Shown one piece after another: positions 1 through 11,510 of a stretch of 64,000 nucleotides of DNA. Each line of letters starts with the position of its first letter. The first letter of the stretch is position 1. The stretch spans positions 53,767,276 through 53,831,275 of the forward strand of contig NC_079208.1 in NCBI RefSeq assembly GCF_026745355.1. The letters are read 5' to 3'. The position numbers were made by a program, and so were the translations under genes. The notes under the pieces are model-generated. The model was not told the DNA's origin, did no database searches, and saw only the letters and a program-made list of their open reading frames with translations. The stretch comes from Beta vulgaris subsp. vulgaris (lineage: Eukaryota > Streptophyta > Magnoliopsida > Caryophyllales > Amaranthaceae).

Positions 1-224
1 GGTTAGGTTTTAGGATTTATGGTTAGAATTAGGATTATGATTAAAGTTTAATTAGGGTTTAAAGTAGAAAATTAGGGTTAATGACTAACAACAATTTACA
101 TCGTTAGTCATTAAGGGTATTTGTGTGTATTTACATAAAACTGAGAGGTATCTGGTGAATTTTGAAAATATGAAGGGTGCCAGGTAAATTTTTTGAAAAC
201 TCGAGGGTACTTGGTGAAAAAACC
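1..224. mobile_element. Right end of a DNA transposon cut by the window edge
   Basis: The stretch ends in ggtacttggtgaaaaaaccc. Its reverse complement resembles the terminal sequence at 58,681 (ggtttttcaccagtaactcc). Both also carry telomere-like ttagggttt and tttagg words behind the terminus. I infer one terminus of a non-autonomous DNA transposon family. The rest lies outside the window, so superfamily and target duplication cannot be judged. Confidence 0.35.
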
Positions 225-376
225 CCGAAAAAAATCATCGTTTTCACAAGTTTGAATACGTGACCTCTATTCTAAAAAGTAAGAACTAATTCACCAATCT
301 AATAATATATTATATCTCCCATTTTTACTACAAATTCTTAGGTGCTTTTGGCCTCCCGAGACTATGTATGACTAAA

Positions 377-1605
377 GGGTGCGTTCTCTTCAACTTATTG
401 GCCCTGAACTTATTGGACCTTATCTGAACTGAACTTATTGAACCTGAACTGAACTTATTGGAACTTATTAAACCTGATTGGACATGATTCAACTTATTGG
501 ACCTGATTGAACCTTATTGGAACTTATTGACCTTATTGAAACTTATTAGACCTTATTGGCCCTGATTGAAACTTATTAGACCTTATTGGATTTGATTGAA
601 ACTTATTAGACCTTATTGGACCTGATTGAAACTTATTTGACCTTATTAGACAAAAAAATTGACCATTAATAACATAAATATTACCCCTAACGTAAATACT
701 ACCCCTCAAAATTTATTATGAAGTAATAATTATTAAAATTCGTCCTTTAAAAAATAATAATTATTAATTATCTCTTATGATAATTAATTTAAAAAAAAAA
801 TTTACTATTTATATATTTGCCTATACATAACTTTGACCACTAATATATCTAATACTCTTGTTTTGATTTTATAAAGCACTAGTGGAAAATCAAAAGTTGA
901 TTAACATTTATTGCTAACAAGTTAAAATTGGCACATATGAAAAATTCTCACCCCACTTTCATTTATGTGAAGGTAGTAGAATGCATTAACTCCTTATCTC
1001 TCACTCTACATTTATATCTTTCATTGTTATTAGTAACGAAAACATGTTATCTCTAGTTATTTAAAGACGAATTGCAAAATATTGTAATTATAATGATTAT
1101 TATTGTTAACCTTAATTATTTGACCATGATTATAATATTATTTAATATAATAATAAATCACTAATAGTAATATGAATAATCAAATAATAGACAATAATAC
1201 AAGTATAATACTATACATTGTGTACTTAATAAAAATTCTAATAATAACATAATCAGCTAATAGTAATATGAATAATAAAATAATAGACAATAATACAAAT
1301 ATTTAATAAAATAATAGACACTAATACAAGTATAATACTATATAATTTTGGTACTTTAATTAAAATTATAATAATAACATATGACAATAATACAAATTTT
1401 ATTGAACATTGACTATTTGGACCTTATTAGACCTTATTGAAACTTATTGGACCTTATTAGACCTGATTGAAACTTATTGCACCTGATTGAAACTTATTGG
1501 ACCTTATTAGACCTGATTGGAACCTATTGTCCTTATTAGACCTTATTGCAACTTATCTGAACTTATTGGACCTGAAACTTAATTTTTTAAGTTGAAGAGT
1601 ATGAC
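377..1605. mobile_element. Non-autonomous DNA transposon with ACTTATTGG-type subterminal repeats
   Basis: Both ends (about 390-660 and 1,410-1,590) are packed with 10-14 bp words such as acttattggacct and acttattagacc. The middle is very AT-rich and has no coding sequence. The outer borders form an imperfect inverted repeat: tctcttcaactta near 390 and taagttgaagag near 1,600. Clustered subterminal repeats are typical of transposase binding regions in plant hAT, CACTA and Harbinger elements. The 3' terminus looks eroded and no clear target duplication was found, so the superfamily is left open. Confidence 0.55.
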
Positions 1606-1619
1606 TCAGTTCAATATTA

Positions 1620-2150
1620 AACAAACTTATCAAAGAATGATAGGTGAACAAGCTGTTGTTCATTGGGATAAACTAATCTAGAATAGGTTATATATTCCTA
1701 AGCACGGGATGATTGGCTGGCTAGTGATGCATCAAAGACTAAGAACAACAGATATCTTGGTTAAGGTTGGAGTTACGGAGTCTAACCCCTGCCTGTTGTG
1801 TGATAATGGACTGGAAACTTATAGTCACGTATTGTTTCAATGTTCATATGCAGTCAAATGTTTAGATATGGTGAAAAACTCGCTGAAAATTTCCACAGTA
1901 CATAATGTCTTTCAGAGGCAAATCCTTTATATATAGAAGAGCAAAAGATCTGGGATACAAAAGAGGATTCTAGTTGTTGTATTCAGTGGTCTTGTTTATC
2001 AGTTTTGGTGGGTGAGAAATGATATATGCAGCTTGGAATCAAGTGGTTTGGAGATCATAAGTAGTGTTTAAAAGATTGAAAAAACTAGTTCACCTGCCTC
2101 AGAAATCCTACAGAACAATTGTGGATAGAAAGAATGTTAGATAATGTCTA
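1620..2150 (+). pseudogene. LINE fragment: reverse-transcriptase zinc-binding (zf-RVT) region
   Basis: The frame at 1,709-1,936 has the usual zf-RVT pattern of plant LINE ORF2: a Trp-rich start (GWLVMHQRL), then CLLCDNGLETYSHVLFQC, a C-x2-C...H-x4-C zinc ligand set. After a stop, another frame continues with YQFWWVRND, matching the Y-x-I-W-x-x-R-N motif that follows zf-RVT in these elements. Reverse transcriptase and RNase H are absent, so this is a dead fragment. Confidence 0.7.
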
Positions 2151-2245
2151 AATTTGTCTTGCGCTTCAGATTAGAGGGGGTAACCTAATTGGTTCTATTT
2201 CTGAAGTTAGCTCAGGTTGTAAATTATTTTTGGTGATTTATAGTA

Positions 2246-2528
2246 CTCTCTCCGTCTTTTTTTATTTGCTACATTTTGCCATTTAGGGGTGTTTCAATTT
2301 ATTTGCTACATTTGCAAACATTTCCATATATAGTACATAGGTCCCACACTTTATTTACAAATTTGCCATCACTCCCTTCTTGATTTTGTAAATGTTTCCA
2401 TATATATACATAGGTCCCACAATTTACCTATTTGCTTTTTTGTTAATTCCATTTATGTCAATGGTCCCCACTCCCTCCTTGGTCTTTATGAAAAAGTGCT
2501 TGTAGCAAATAAAAAAAGACGGAGGGAG
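2246..2528. mobile_element. Stowaway-like MITE
   Basis: Terminal inverted repeats of about 30 bp (ctctctccgtctttttttat on the left, aaaaaaagacggagggag on the right) are bordered by TA on both sides, the target duplication of Tc1/mariner Stowaway elements. Length about 283 bp, no coding capacity. It lies about 480 bp upstream of the first kinase start codon. Confidence 0.85.
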
Positions 2529-2835
2529 TATGTCTTACTTAGCAAAAAAATAATAATAAAACATTATAATTCAAATTATTTATAGAGGTATTTTGATGAT
2601 GAGGAGCAAAAAGAAACAATAAAATTAGAGGACAACCTAGACACAGCTAGGTAAAAGAAAAAGCTAAGAAAACCATAACAGAAATTATCTCCCAAAAACT
2701 CCAAACCAAAAAAAAACACTTTTACCAAATTTAGCTTTAGAATACAGAACACTCCACGTAGGATGGGTGTGGTCGATGTTCCCCCTGGTAATTCTCATAT
2801 TGGCAATTAAGAAATAATTGTAAAAGGTTCTCTTG

Positions 2836-2842
2836 TATATAA
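2836..2842 (+). promoter_or_regulatory. Candidate TATA box of the first USP-kinase gene
   Basis: TATATAA lies 169 bp upstream of the start codon at 3,011. If used, transcription would start near 2,865 and the leader would contain the hairpin at 2,925-2,964. This is inferred from position and composition only. Confidence 0.35.
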
Positions 2843-2924
2843 CCTTCAAGTTTTATGTTTCTGAGTTTTTTTTTCTCCTGAGTTTCGGAGAAAATAATCA
2901 AAGTTGATTGAGAAATCTTGTATT

Positions 2925-2964
2925 GGTTGCTTCGCGTTTCTAATTAAGAGAACGCGAAGCAACC
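2925..2964 (+). promoter_or_regulatory. Perfect 14-bp hairpin in the predicted 5' leader of the first USP-kinase
   Basis: ggttgcttcgcgtt at 2,925-2,938 is followed by a 12-nt spacer and then its exact reverse complement aacgcgaagcaacc at 2,951-2,964. The structure ends 46 nt before the ATG and is GC-rich in an AT-rich leader. It could slow scanning ribosomes, bind a protein, or be the relic of a short insertion. The paralogue leader before 13,631 lacks it. Confidence 0.6.
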
Positions 2965-3010
2965 AAGAAGAGAGAACGAGTGAATATATATATAAGGAGG
3001 TGTTATATAA

Positions 3011-6000
3011 ATGGCTATACCAGGTGATACCATAGAATTGGGTCACAATGCTGTCGCAGTTGCCATTGATAAGGGAAAGAACAGCCAACAGGCTGTTAAA
3101 TGGACTATTGATCATTTCTTGAAGGGAAAAGAATTAACAGTTGTCCTGATCCATGTTAAAACTCACAATTTTAATGCACGTAAGTTTTTGTCTAACCACA
3201 TTATTTTTACGTAACATAGTTGCCTGGAATTATATATTATGCACCTTGGAACACCATAATTGGCCCTTGTCGTGCCTTTTTCACGGTTCAATGTGTGGTT
3301 GAGGTCCCAGAAATAGATTTATACTCTATCACAATTTATTCTGTACACGGTGGCAATAGGACCATTTTGATGATCTTGAATTCATGAAATAATTTGTGAT
3401 CTTTAATTCATGAAGTTTTTATAAGATAAGAAGGATCAAAATCCATTTATTATTTTATATAGGAGGAAAATTTAAGAATTGTTAATATTTTGGGTGTTGT
3501 GTTTAAACAGAGATGGAAGCTTCTACAACTGGTTCAGCCCCATCAGAATCGGAAGTACAACAATTATTTCTTCCTTATCGTGGATTTTGTAGTCGAAAAG
3601 GGGTATATGATTCTTAATTCTTATCCAATATAAAATTAATGGGTTCAAATTCTTATAAAGTGGCCTAATATAGTGGTGTTAGTTTATAACTTTGTCTAAA
3701 CTTTTTCTCCTTTAGATCGAAGCAATTGAGATTGTACTCCATGATATTGATGTTTCAAGTGCACTTATTAGCTACATTGAGAACAACTCCATTGGCAATA
3801 TTGTTGTTGGGGCTTCCAATCGTAACGCTATCACAAGGTCTCCCTCTTTCTTAATACCAATTTATTTGTTTTATATGGCATGACAAAGGAATTATTCCTA
3901 GTATACCCATACATGAGGTTCTATGGGTCTCTTCAATCAACTAAACGTGGATATAAATTCTTAACGGCCCGTTGAAAGTTGGTTATAGATGGTGGTAGCT
4001 GGAATGAACTTGTGCGTAAATTTGTGAAAAATATCATTGTCCATTACCATGGTAATGCTAATTTATGTTAAAGTGTCCACTTTTCCTCAGTTTTCATTCC
4101 CATCCAATACCACCTTGTAGGTGGTAATGAATGGTAATGAAAATTGTTTTTCTTCGGAGACAAAAACACAACTTTAGGGGTGATATTGCTTGCCCATGGA
4201 AAAAAAAAAAAGCCTCATCATGGAAATTATAAAGGTGCTTCCATAATAAAATTATACTTAAAATTTATTCCCATTACCATAATTTATTAATGACTACCAA
4301 ATGGGCCGTAAGTGTTTTAAGGAGCAAGTAGAGTTAGACGATGCTCCTAAGCACATTTTCTTTTGCTCATTTGACAATTTTTCAAATGAGCATAATAGAA
4401 AAGTGAGGGACCTCATCAAGTGAAGTTATAAAAGTACCTAATTTTTTAGTTAAACTAGCCTTTTTCATATGGAATTATGATTGCAAACAATGTGAATTTT
4501 TGCTATTTCCTTCTCTTGTATAGGAGGTTTAAGTCAGCAGATGTTCCTACAAGCCTAGAAAAATCAGCACCTGATTTCTGCGCAGTATATGTAATATACA
4601 AAGGTAAGGTGCAATCAATGCGTGCATCAAATGTGTGTCTTATGCCTTCTGCAGCAGGTGCTAGTGCAAGGTCATCAGGCATGAGCTCTGGTTCCTCTGT
4701 TTCATCTTACTGGACCGGCAATTCTAAGTCTAGTTTCGGTGGCAGTAGTGCCAGCTCGCATTCGAGCATAGCACCATCAGACCGGTATTACTCCCCTGGG
4801 AACAGTAACCCAAGGATTCCCATTGGTGGCGAATCGCCGAGTCATATGTCTGATGGTGGTCACTACAGTAACCCAAGGATGCCTGTTGGTGGAGAATCAC
4901 CAAGTCACCAATATAATCATAGGAGCTCTGATAGTTATTCTAGCTCCCCGAATCATTCTTCGTCGAGATTGCAAGGTACAGGGCCACCACCTGCTCATCG
5001 ATACAGCAATGCTAGCTCAGATTACAACTCCAGGTAAAATTGCAGTTCATCCTACTAGCATGAAGAATGAACACATCAATGATCTTAAGCAATTGTGTAT
5101 ATAATGGCAACAAGTTCTTTGTTATAAGATCTAGTCTGGTTTATTTTCTCTTCTTGTCTGATATGATCTAACTTGATAAATTAAGTAGTAAGTTTCTGAA
5201 ATAAGGTGAACAATATTGAGACACAAAATTCATTTTGACCTATACAAAAATCAACCTGACTAGTATGACAGCTCTACTTGCTACACCTAGTGCGTGGACT
5301 TGGATATACTTCCTCCGTTTTAAATTTAATGAAATGTGTCTCTCAAAAAAATCTCACACGAATGAGATAAGCGTTTCATTTATTCTAAAATGGATGAAGT
5401 ATTAGACCGCGAATTTGCTTTTTTTAGCCTTGGAGACTAGGATACAAGACCCAAATAATCAAAGTTGAGGCTTTGCTCATTGTATCAACATTTGGGTTAT
5501 TATGCAGATCAAGCTATAGTCAGGACGGCTGGAGAACTGAGAATTCAAGTTCTTACACATCAAGCAATGAAGGAAGAAGCACACCTGAAAGATATTATCA
5601 AGGACAAAATCCTTCGTACTATGCTTCCAACCATAGTAGTTTCCAGTCAGCCAGTACTACATCTCTTGACTACAACGACCAACGTCCTCCAACATCTACA
5701 AGTTCAAGTTCCCAAGCCTCTTTTACGGTAAGTTATGTACTAAGCATTTTGATTAAGAGGTCACAATCTCACAAGTTCGAATCCTTCCACATGGGTCCTT
5801 GTAATTAGGAGCTTTTGTACCATTTTATGTCCCATCTTGTGTCTCGATCGATATCGATTATTCTCTCACATAAACTAATAAACTTGAGTAACCACCTTTA
5901 AATGGGTGGAGTGTCAAAACTTAGGGAAGATGACATGAAAATGAGATGATGATATTAGGTGCCTGATCATTGATCAAAGGAAGGAAGTATATATATACGT

Positions 6001-7931
6001 ATGTATGTAGATCAAAGGACTGCTAAATACGGTTTTGTTTGAGGTTAAAGATGTATTGCTATATGCTTCTATCAAGGTTTTCCAGCCTAATATATGATCT
6101 ATTTTCTTTGTTGAAGGATGATATGGAAGCCGAGATGGCGAGACTAAAGCTTGAAATAAAGAAAACCATGGAGCTTTATCAATCTATTTGTGAACAAGCA
6201 ACTGTGGCAAAGCAACAGGTAAGATAAGCCTCGAAAGTTAGGTTGAGCTTAAAAGGGTATATTGGAAACCGTCTTAATATCTGTATAGTGTCTGTTCAAA
6301 ACCGAAATAGTTCAAAGTAAAAGAATATATACTTTGGAATATAAGAACATATGGCTCATCTCTAATTACAAAAGAACATACAATTCATAATGAAGAACAT
6401 GCATCAACCGCCTGTTTGGTTAATGATCATAAATGGGGGTAATGGTAATGTAAATTAGTGTAAATTGTTAAAAAATTTCTCATGTCAATAATAATGGTAA
6501 TGACGATCATGACAAAACATGGGTTTTCCTTTATAAATCTCTATTACCATCCAATACCAATTTCCCAGGTTGTAGATGGTAATGAGATTTGCTTATATAT
6601 AGTGTACATTTGTAAAGGACTTAGTGGTATGATTACAAAAACAAAACAAAACAAAACGCAGGTTTATTAACCTTTGGTTGTTTTTGTTTATTAAGTCTGA
6701 TTCTCTTCAAAGTGGAGACGAAGAAGATATTGAGGAAATCAAGTTAGCGAGAGAGGCAGCAATGGTTGTTGCAGATCTCGAACGTCTAAAATGTCAAGCT
6801 GCTATGGATGCAGCACAGTTGACAGAACGATTAGTAGACATGGAGGGTCGTAAGAGAAAAATTGTGGAACAGAGAGCTGCTAGACGCGAAGAGGAGGATA
6901 GGAAAGCAAATAACAAATCAACCACAGTTAGCTACCGTGTATACTCCTTGCAAGAGATTGAAATTGGAACTGATTACTTCTCTAGTTCATTAAAGATTGG
7001 TGAAGGAGGGTATGGACCTGTGTATCGCGCTGTTCTTCAGCATACCCCTGTTGCAGTCAAGGTTTTGCGGCCAAATGTATCTCAAGGGCTTAAGCAATTT
7101 CAACAAGAGGTAATCCATCCGTAAACTGATTCTAATAATCCAACCTTTAGCCAGTTCGCTGAATTTAGTTACATTTTTGAGGGATATATAGCCTTTGAAA
7201 TCCTATGGAAGAGTTTCCTTAATATATTGTGATTGCAGATTGACGTGCTAGGACGCATGAGACATCCGAACATGGTACTCTTAGTAGGAGCGTGCCCAGA
7301 GTACGGGTGCTTAGTATACGAATACATGGAAAATGGGAGCTTAGAAGACAGGTTGTTTTGTAAGAATGATACCCCTACTATTCCATGGAAAACTCGATTC
7401 AAGATTGCAGCTGAGATAGCAACTTCCCTGCTCTTTCTACACGAGGCGAAGCCAGAGCCAATGGTGCATAGGGATTTAAAGCCAGCAAACATTCTTCTAG
7501 ATTCGAATTACACAAGTAAGATTGCTGATGTTGGTTTGGCGCGTCTAGTACCACCAACAGTGGCTAACCAAATGACCCAATACCATATGACTGCTGCAGC
7601 CGGAACATTTTGTTACATAGACCCAGAGTATCAACAAACAGGGAAGCTTAGTACAAAATCTGATATCTATTCATTGGGTGTCATTTTGCTTCAGTTGCTC
7701 ACAGGAAGGTCTCCTATGGCATTATCCTATCATGTGGAAGAAGCCATTGATGCTGGTACTTTCGACGAGATACTTGATCCTTCTATTTCTAGTTGGCCTT
7801 ATGATGAAGCCTTGTCATTGGCTCAATTGGCTCTTAAGTGTTGTGAGCTCAGAAAGAAGGATAGACCAGATTTGGACTCTGTTGTTATGCCGGAGTTGAT
7901 CCGGTTAAGAGATATGGCCATGAATTCTTGA
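3011..7931 (+). CDS. USP-domain protein kinase, paralogue 1 (RLCK-IX type, no U-box)
   Basis: Exons: 3011-3179, 3511-3602, 3716-3837, 4524-5033, 5508-5727, 6117-6218, 6696-7109 and 7239-7931. All have GT-AG borders and sum to 2,322 nt (773 aa). An N-terminal universal-stress-protein (adenine nucleotide alpha-hydrolase-like) domain occupies about residues 12-165 (VAVAIDKGKNSQQAVKW start, GNIVVGASNR near its end). A Ser/Asn/Gly-rich linker follows, then a charged coiled coil (about 370-475) and a kinase domain (about 500-770). The glycine loop IGEGGYG is at 506-512, the ATP lysine in VAVK at 527, HRDLKPAN from 620, and DVG replaces DFG at 640-642, as is usual in this family. Related plant proteins often carry a C-terminal U-box; here the frame stops right after the kinase, so a role as ubiquitin ligase is not supported. 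The linker contains an internal duplication at 4,808-4,906. Substrate unknown. Exon structure is shared with the paralogue downstream. Confidence 0.9.
3965..4308. mobile_element. Tourist/PIF-Harbinger-like MITE in intron 3 of kinase 1
   Basis: The ends cggcccgtt and aaatgggccg are inverted and bordered by TAA on both sides, the usual PIF/Harbinger target duplication. The interior has repeated palindromic words such as ccattaccatggtaatg. A related sequence sits in intron 6 near 6,410-6,590. Confidence 0.65.
5309..5399. mobile_element. Short Stowaway-like MITE in intron 4 of kinase 1
   Basis: A 91-bp element with inverted ends (cttcctccgttttaaattta and taaaatggatgaag) is flanked by TA on both sides. 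It is almost entirely hairpin. Confidence 0.75.
6409..6595. repeat. Degenerate MITE related to the intron 3 element
   Basis: Shares attaccatccaataccaa and tagatggtaatgaga-type words with the Tourist-like element at 3,965-4,308. It begins near gcctgtttggtta. It lies in intron 6 of kinase 1 and the termini are eroded. Confidence 0.4.
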
Positions 7932-8099
7932 CTTCTCTCTTCGTTTCTTAATGTATATGTAAGTTCAATCACCATTCACCACTCTGAGGCTTAAGGCTTG
8001 TGCCTTTGTGGTTTCTTGTACCAAAAATGTAGCATAATTTTTTGGAAGTTATATAAAGAAAAATCAAGAGTTATTTTTTATGACTTGTGTATTTGGAGA

Positions 8100-9069
8100 C
8101 AATGGCGGACCTAGAAGGGGACATGGGGGTACAGCTGTATCCCCAAATTCAAAAAAAAAAAATCAGTTTAAAAAAGAAATTAAAAAAATTGAAAAAAAAT
8201 CGCGTAGTGAGCGTTTCTTTCTTTTTTTTCTCACGCAACAGACTCCTCTTTCTTCTCTCTCTTCTCTCTCCTCTCTCTCTCTCCTCTCTCTCTCACATAA
8301 TAACGGCCGTCGGCCGACACACCGCCCGCCGTTGGCCTAATTCGCTGAACTCACGCCGGTCGCCGGTGCCGCGGTGGCCTATTTCGCAAAACTCAAGCCA
8401 CTGACGCAAATCGCAGCTTTGTTCTTGTAAGTTTTTAGTTCTTAGACTCTTAGTTCTTACTTCTTAGTTCTTAGTTTATACTTTTGTGTTTTAATTTCAG
8501 ATTTTTCAACTTTTCTAAGTTTATATATTGTTAGATTCTTAATTTAATTGAATATTTAGATGTAAATTGTTGAATTTGAACATTGGTGAATGGTGATTAA
8601 TTAGTTAGGGTTTATACTTTTGTGTTCTAATTTCAGATTTTTCATCTTATCTAAGTTTATATATTGTTAGATTCTTAATTTAATTGAAATATTTAGATGT
8701 AAATTGCTGAATTTGAACACTGGTGATTAATTAGTTAGGGTTTATACTTTTGTTTTCTAATTTCAGATTTTTCATCTTTTCTACGTTTATATATTGTTAG
8801 ATTCTTAATTTAATTGAATATTTAGATGTAAATTGTTGAATTTGAACATTGTTAGATTCTTAATTTAATTGAATATTGTTAGACTCTTAATTTAATTGAA
8901 TAGTTTTAGTTTGAAGTTTAATCTTATCTATTTTTTTAACAAAATTGGTTGTATGACTATGGATATTTTGGTTGTAAGACTTATGTATTTAACTTTTTTC
9001 TACTATTTTTGTGTTTGTTGTACGTCCGTAACTCCGTATCCCCATATTCAAATTCCTGGGTTGCCACTG
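8100..9069. mobile_element. hAT-type non-autonomous element with 8-bp TSD
   Basis: The 8-bp duplication tttggaga at 8,092-8,099 and 9,070-9,077 brackets a 970-bp segment. It starts caatggcggacct and ends gggttgccactg, an imperfect inverted terminal repeat of the CAGTGGC type common in plant hAT elements. Inside are a CT-rich microsatellite (8,250-8,295) and about three head-to-tail copies of a 130-140 bp AT-rich unit (8,470-8,860). No transposase frame. It interrupts a dead LINE. Confidence 0.85.
8470..8860 (+). repeat. Tandem 130-140 bp repeat inside the hAT element
   Basis: The words gtttatacttttgt, taatttcagatttttca and atatattgttagattcttaa recur in the same order starting near 8,470, 8,608 and 8,739, with a short partial copy after 8,840. 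No coding capacity seen. Confidence 0.75.
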
Positions 9070-9521
9070 TTTGGAGATGATGGGAGCTGTGATGGAAACA
9101 ATAAAGGGGAGTGGGTGTTGGGGTTTTGTAAAAAAAACTTATGCTAATAATTCTATGGCAAGTGAACTCCAAGCTATCCATGAGGGGGCTAAAGTTTGTG
9201 CAGGACCAAAATCTTATGCCTGCAGTGGTGTACACCGATTGCAAAAAGGCTATGCAGGTTATTATGCAAGAGGAAAATGTTGACAAGTATTGTAATCTGA
9301 TCACTATGTGAACAAGAGCTATGAAATCAAGTTACAATTTTGTGATAGATTATGTAATCAAAGTGGCGAATATGCTAGCTAAAAAATGTAGAAATTCGGA
9401 TATGGCTTGTAATGTACCTAGGGTTTTTGCCCAACCCCCTAGCTCCTGTACTACTCAATGTATTGAGGATTCTAACAAACTTTTTTAACTTATGAAGATG
9501 CTTTGTTAACCAAAAAAAAAT

Positions 9522-10244
9522 TAATGGTAAAGAGGTGATTTCTAATTAAGAGCCCATTGATCTCAATTCTCAGCGCATAAATAACTATTAAATCAAGTAT
9601 GGATGTCATCTAACATAATTGGTAAACCAAATGTACATAAGTACCCTCAACGACTGTCATTACAAGAAAAATAAGAAACTATTAATCTAAGTCCTGAATG
9701 CCTTTGTGAGAAACTCGTGAAGGCGAAATAGAACGTTTTACGTGCACCTCACAAGGCTCGCATACATTATGAGGAAAGCTTTTCAGCAAATGATGCTAAT
9801 TTGAAACACAAATGCTTGTATAAGACAGTGAGACAACCTTAATTTGTTATATTCGACCAACAAATTTCGCTTAATATCCTTTAGCCATTAATTATCATCA
9901 AAGGACCCGTATTATAAAAATTATTGTTTCCTATGATTCAAGAAAGTCATAATTTCGTAATAATGGGGGAAAATGGGATATATGATGACATAAAGCTCGT
10001 TCTAGTCGGATGGAATACACATCAATATATTTTTCTATTTGAATTAAGTTTTTATGTAACTAATCGAATTATACTAGCAAAATGACACCAATTTGTATGT
10101 AAACAGAGGAGATCTAATATTGCCAAGAATCAACACTATGTAAAGAGGAAACAATTATTAAATTTCACATATGTAGCGTAAATGTGTACTATACTATTTA
10201 AAATAGTAAGGTAAAAACTCGAATAGAGTAATTTTTTTTAGATA
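9522..10244. other. Intergenic, nothing recognised
   Basis: AT-rich sequence without a sustained reading frame, recognisable transposon terminus or gene similarity that I can see. Confidence 0.5.
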
Positions 10245-10317
10245 AGACGAAGGAGACTCATTTGATAAGGGATAAGGTGAAATCATCAAATGAGTCCCAT
10301 GAGGTTTGATTCCTATA

Positions 10318-10543
10318 CATGGTAGCTGATTCTTTGGCAAAGCAAGGGTTAACTAGGAACGCTGAATTTTTGGCTTGGCTCTAATCCAAGCTCTTGGATG
10401 ATAATAGGAGTCTCATTTCCTTTCATGAATGTTTGGGTCTGCGACCCATGTTTTTTTATCATGTTCACTCACATCTATTTGAACCCTTTTCGCAAGGCTT
10501 AATGCCATAATAAAATACGCGATCCAACTTATCAAAAAAAAAA
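10318..10543 (+). mobile_element. 5'-truncated LINE with 16-bp TSD
   Basis: The 16-bp duplication aggtttgattcctata at 10,302-10,317 and 10,544-10,559 flanks 226 bp. The segment begins with the end of an RNase H frame (VADSLAKQGLTRNAEFLAWL, then stop), continues with a 3' untranslated tail and ends in an A-run. The perfect duplication points to a recent event. Confidence 0.9.
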
Positions 10544-10575
10544 AGGTTTGATTCCTATATCTCGTGGATATGAGG

Positions 10576-11226
10576 TAGGGCTGACAATGCGGTCGGGTCG
10601 GGTCAAATTCAGGTCGACCTGTTTACATAAACGGATCAGCACCCCCAAATCCGAACTCGACCCGTTGACCTAAACAGGTTAGAAATTCCAACCCGACTCA
10701 ACCTGTTTATAATCGGGTTAACCTGAAGCCGACCCGTTTAACCTGACTTTTAAAAATTTCTTCCGATGTTCAAGAATAGTCAGGCAAGTTTTCTATGGTG
10801 AGAATTATGCAAGAAAAAAATATATAATTAATTGGGGATATAAAGCTCCAATAACTTTTATCAATAATTTATTGAGTCCTTTTGTATATTCTTTATGTCT
10901 CCTCTTCTATTTCCTTAGTTCTTGAAATTGCAAAAATGACTTCCATTTTCAATTATATGAATTAGCCTAATTTATGAGTTTCTTCTTCCCACTTTCTCTT
11001 TCTCATGCTCTCTCTTCGTGAGTCTAGCTTTACAAGTATTTAAACGGGTTAGGCAGGTCATTTTGATCGATTTAAGTTTTCAACATGAACCTAACCCGTT
11101 TAGTTTTCATGTTGGGTTCAGGTCGACCCATTTAACTAAATGGGTCGAAAACTTCAATCCAAACCTGCTTATTTCGGTTTAGGTTTGGGTCGAATTCTTG
11201 CATTTGGTCAATTTTTATCAACCCTA
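10576..11226. mobile_element. hAT-like element with GGGTC-rich ends
   Basis: Starts tagggctgacaatgcggtcg and ends tttttatcaaccctaat, with TAGGG/CCCTA inverted tips. Both ends are rich in GGGTC/GACCC words (aggtcgacctg, gggtcgaaaac). Flanks atatgagg and atatgaaa form an imperfect 8-bp target duplication (6 of 8). It belongs with the elements at 52,779 and 57,869. No coding sequence. Confidence 0.7.
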
Positions 11227-11510
11227 ATATGAAATGGGAAACGATACCACTACTCCACCACCTCAACCTCGATTCAAATAGAGTAAATGTTAGGTTGTTG
11301 TTCTTAGTTAATACTAATGAAGATAGAATTTATCACAAACAAAAATATAATCAACCTATAAGTAGGAAACATTGAACATTCAAAATAAATATGTAGCATG
11401 TTATCAAAGTTAACTTTTCCTTTATGTTCGCGATCGCATGTGTACACATAAATTGTAATAAAGGAACACTACATCCAAAAAAAAGTTGCATTACGTACCC
11501 CAAAAAAAAT

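Larger units (their letters stand above)
8080..9521 (+). pseudogene. Dead LINE 3' fragment (RNase H region), split by a hAT element
   Basis: Right of the hAT insertion, 9,071-9,283 reads as an RNase H-like piece of the plant RVT_3 kind (GFVKKTYANNSMASELQAIH, with the S-x-x-x-S-E-L-x-A-I-x-x-G pattern). A shifted frame near 9,355 gives VANMLAKK, the usual D-x-L-A-K end. An A-run at 9,512-9,520 after a gctttgttaacc tail fits a LINE 3' terminus. Left of the hAT only a few bases of LINE may remain, so the left border is uncertain. Confidence 0.55.
10245..11290. repeat. SINE-like repeat, interrupted twice
   Basis: Three separated pieces (10,245-10,317, 10,560-10,575 and 11,235-11,290) read as one element once two insertions are removed. 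They match, in the same order, the reverse complement of an uninterrupted copy at about 61,590-61,765. Shared words are gaaggagactca, ggtttgattcct (resembling a pol III B box), gatatgagg and actccaccacctcaacctc. I infer a tRNA-derived SINE; the A box is not clear. Confidence 0.55.

Noticed and set aside
8080..8404. Plus-strand frames at the start of the hAT element
   Set aside because: They run across a CT microsatellite and A-runs inside the hAT element and cross its border. No domain.
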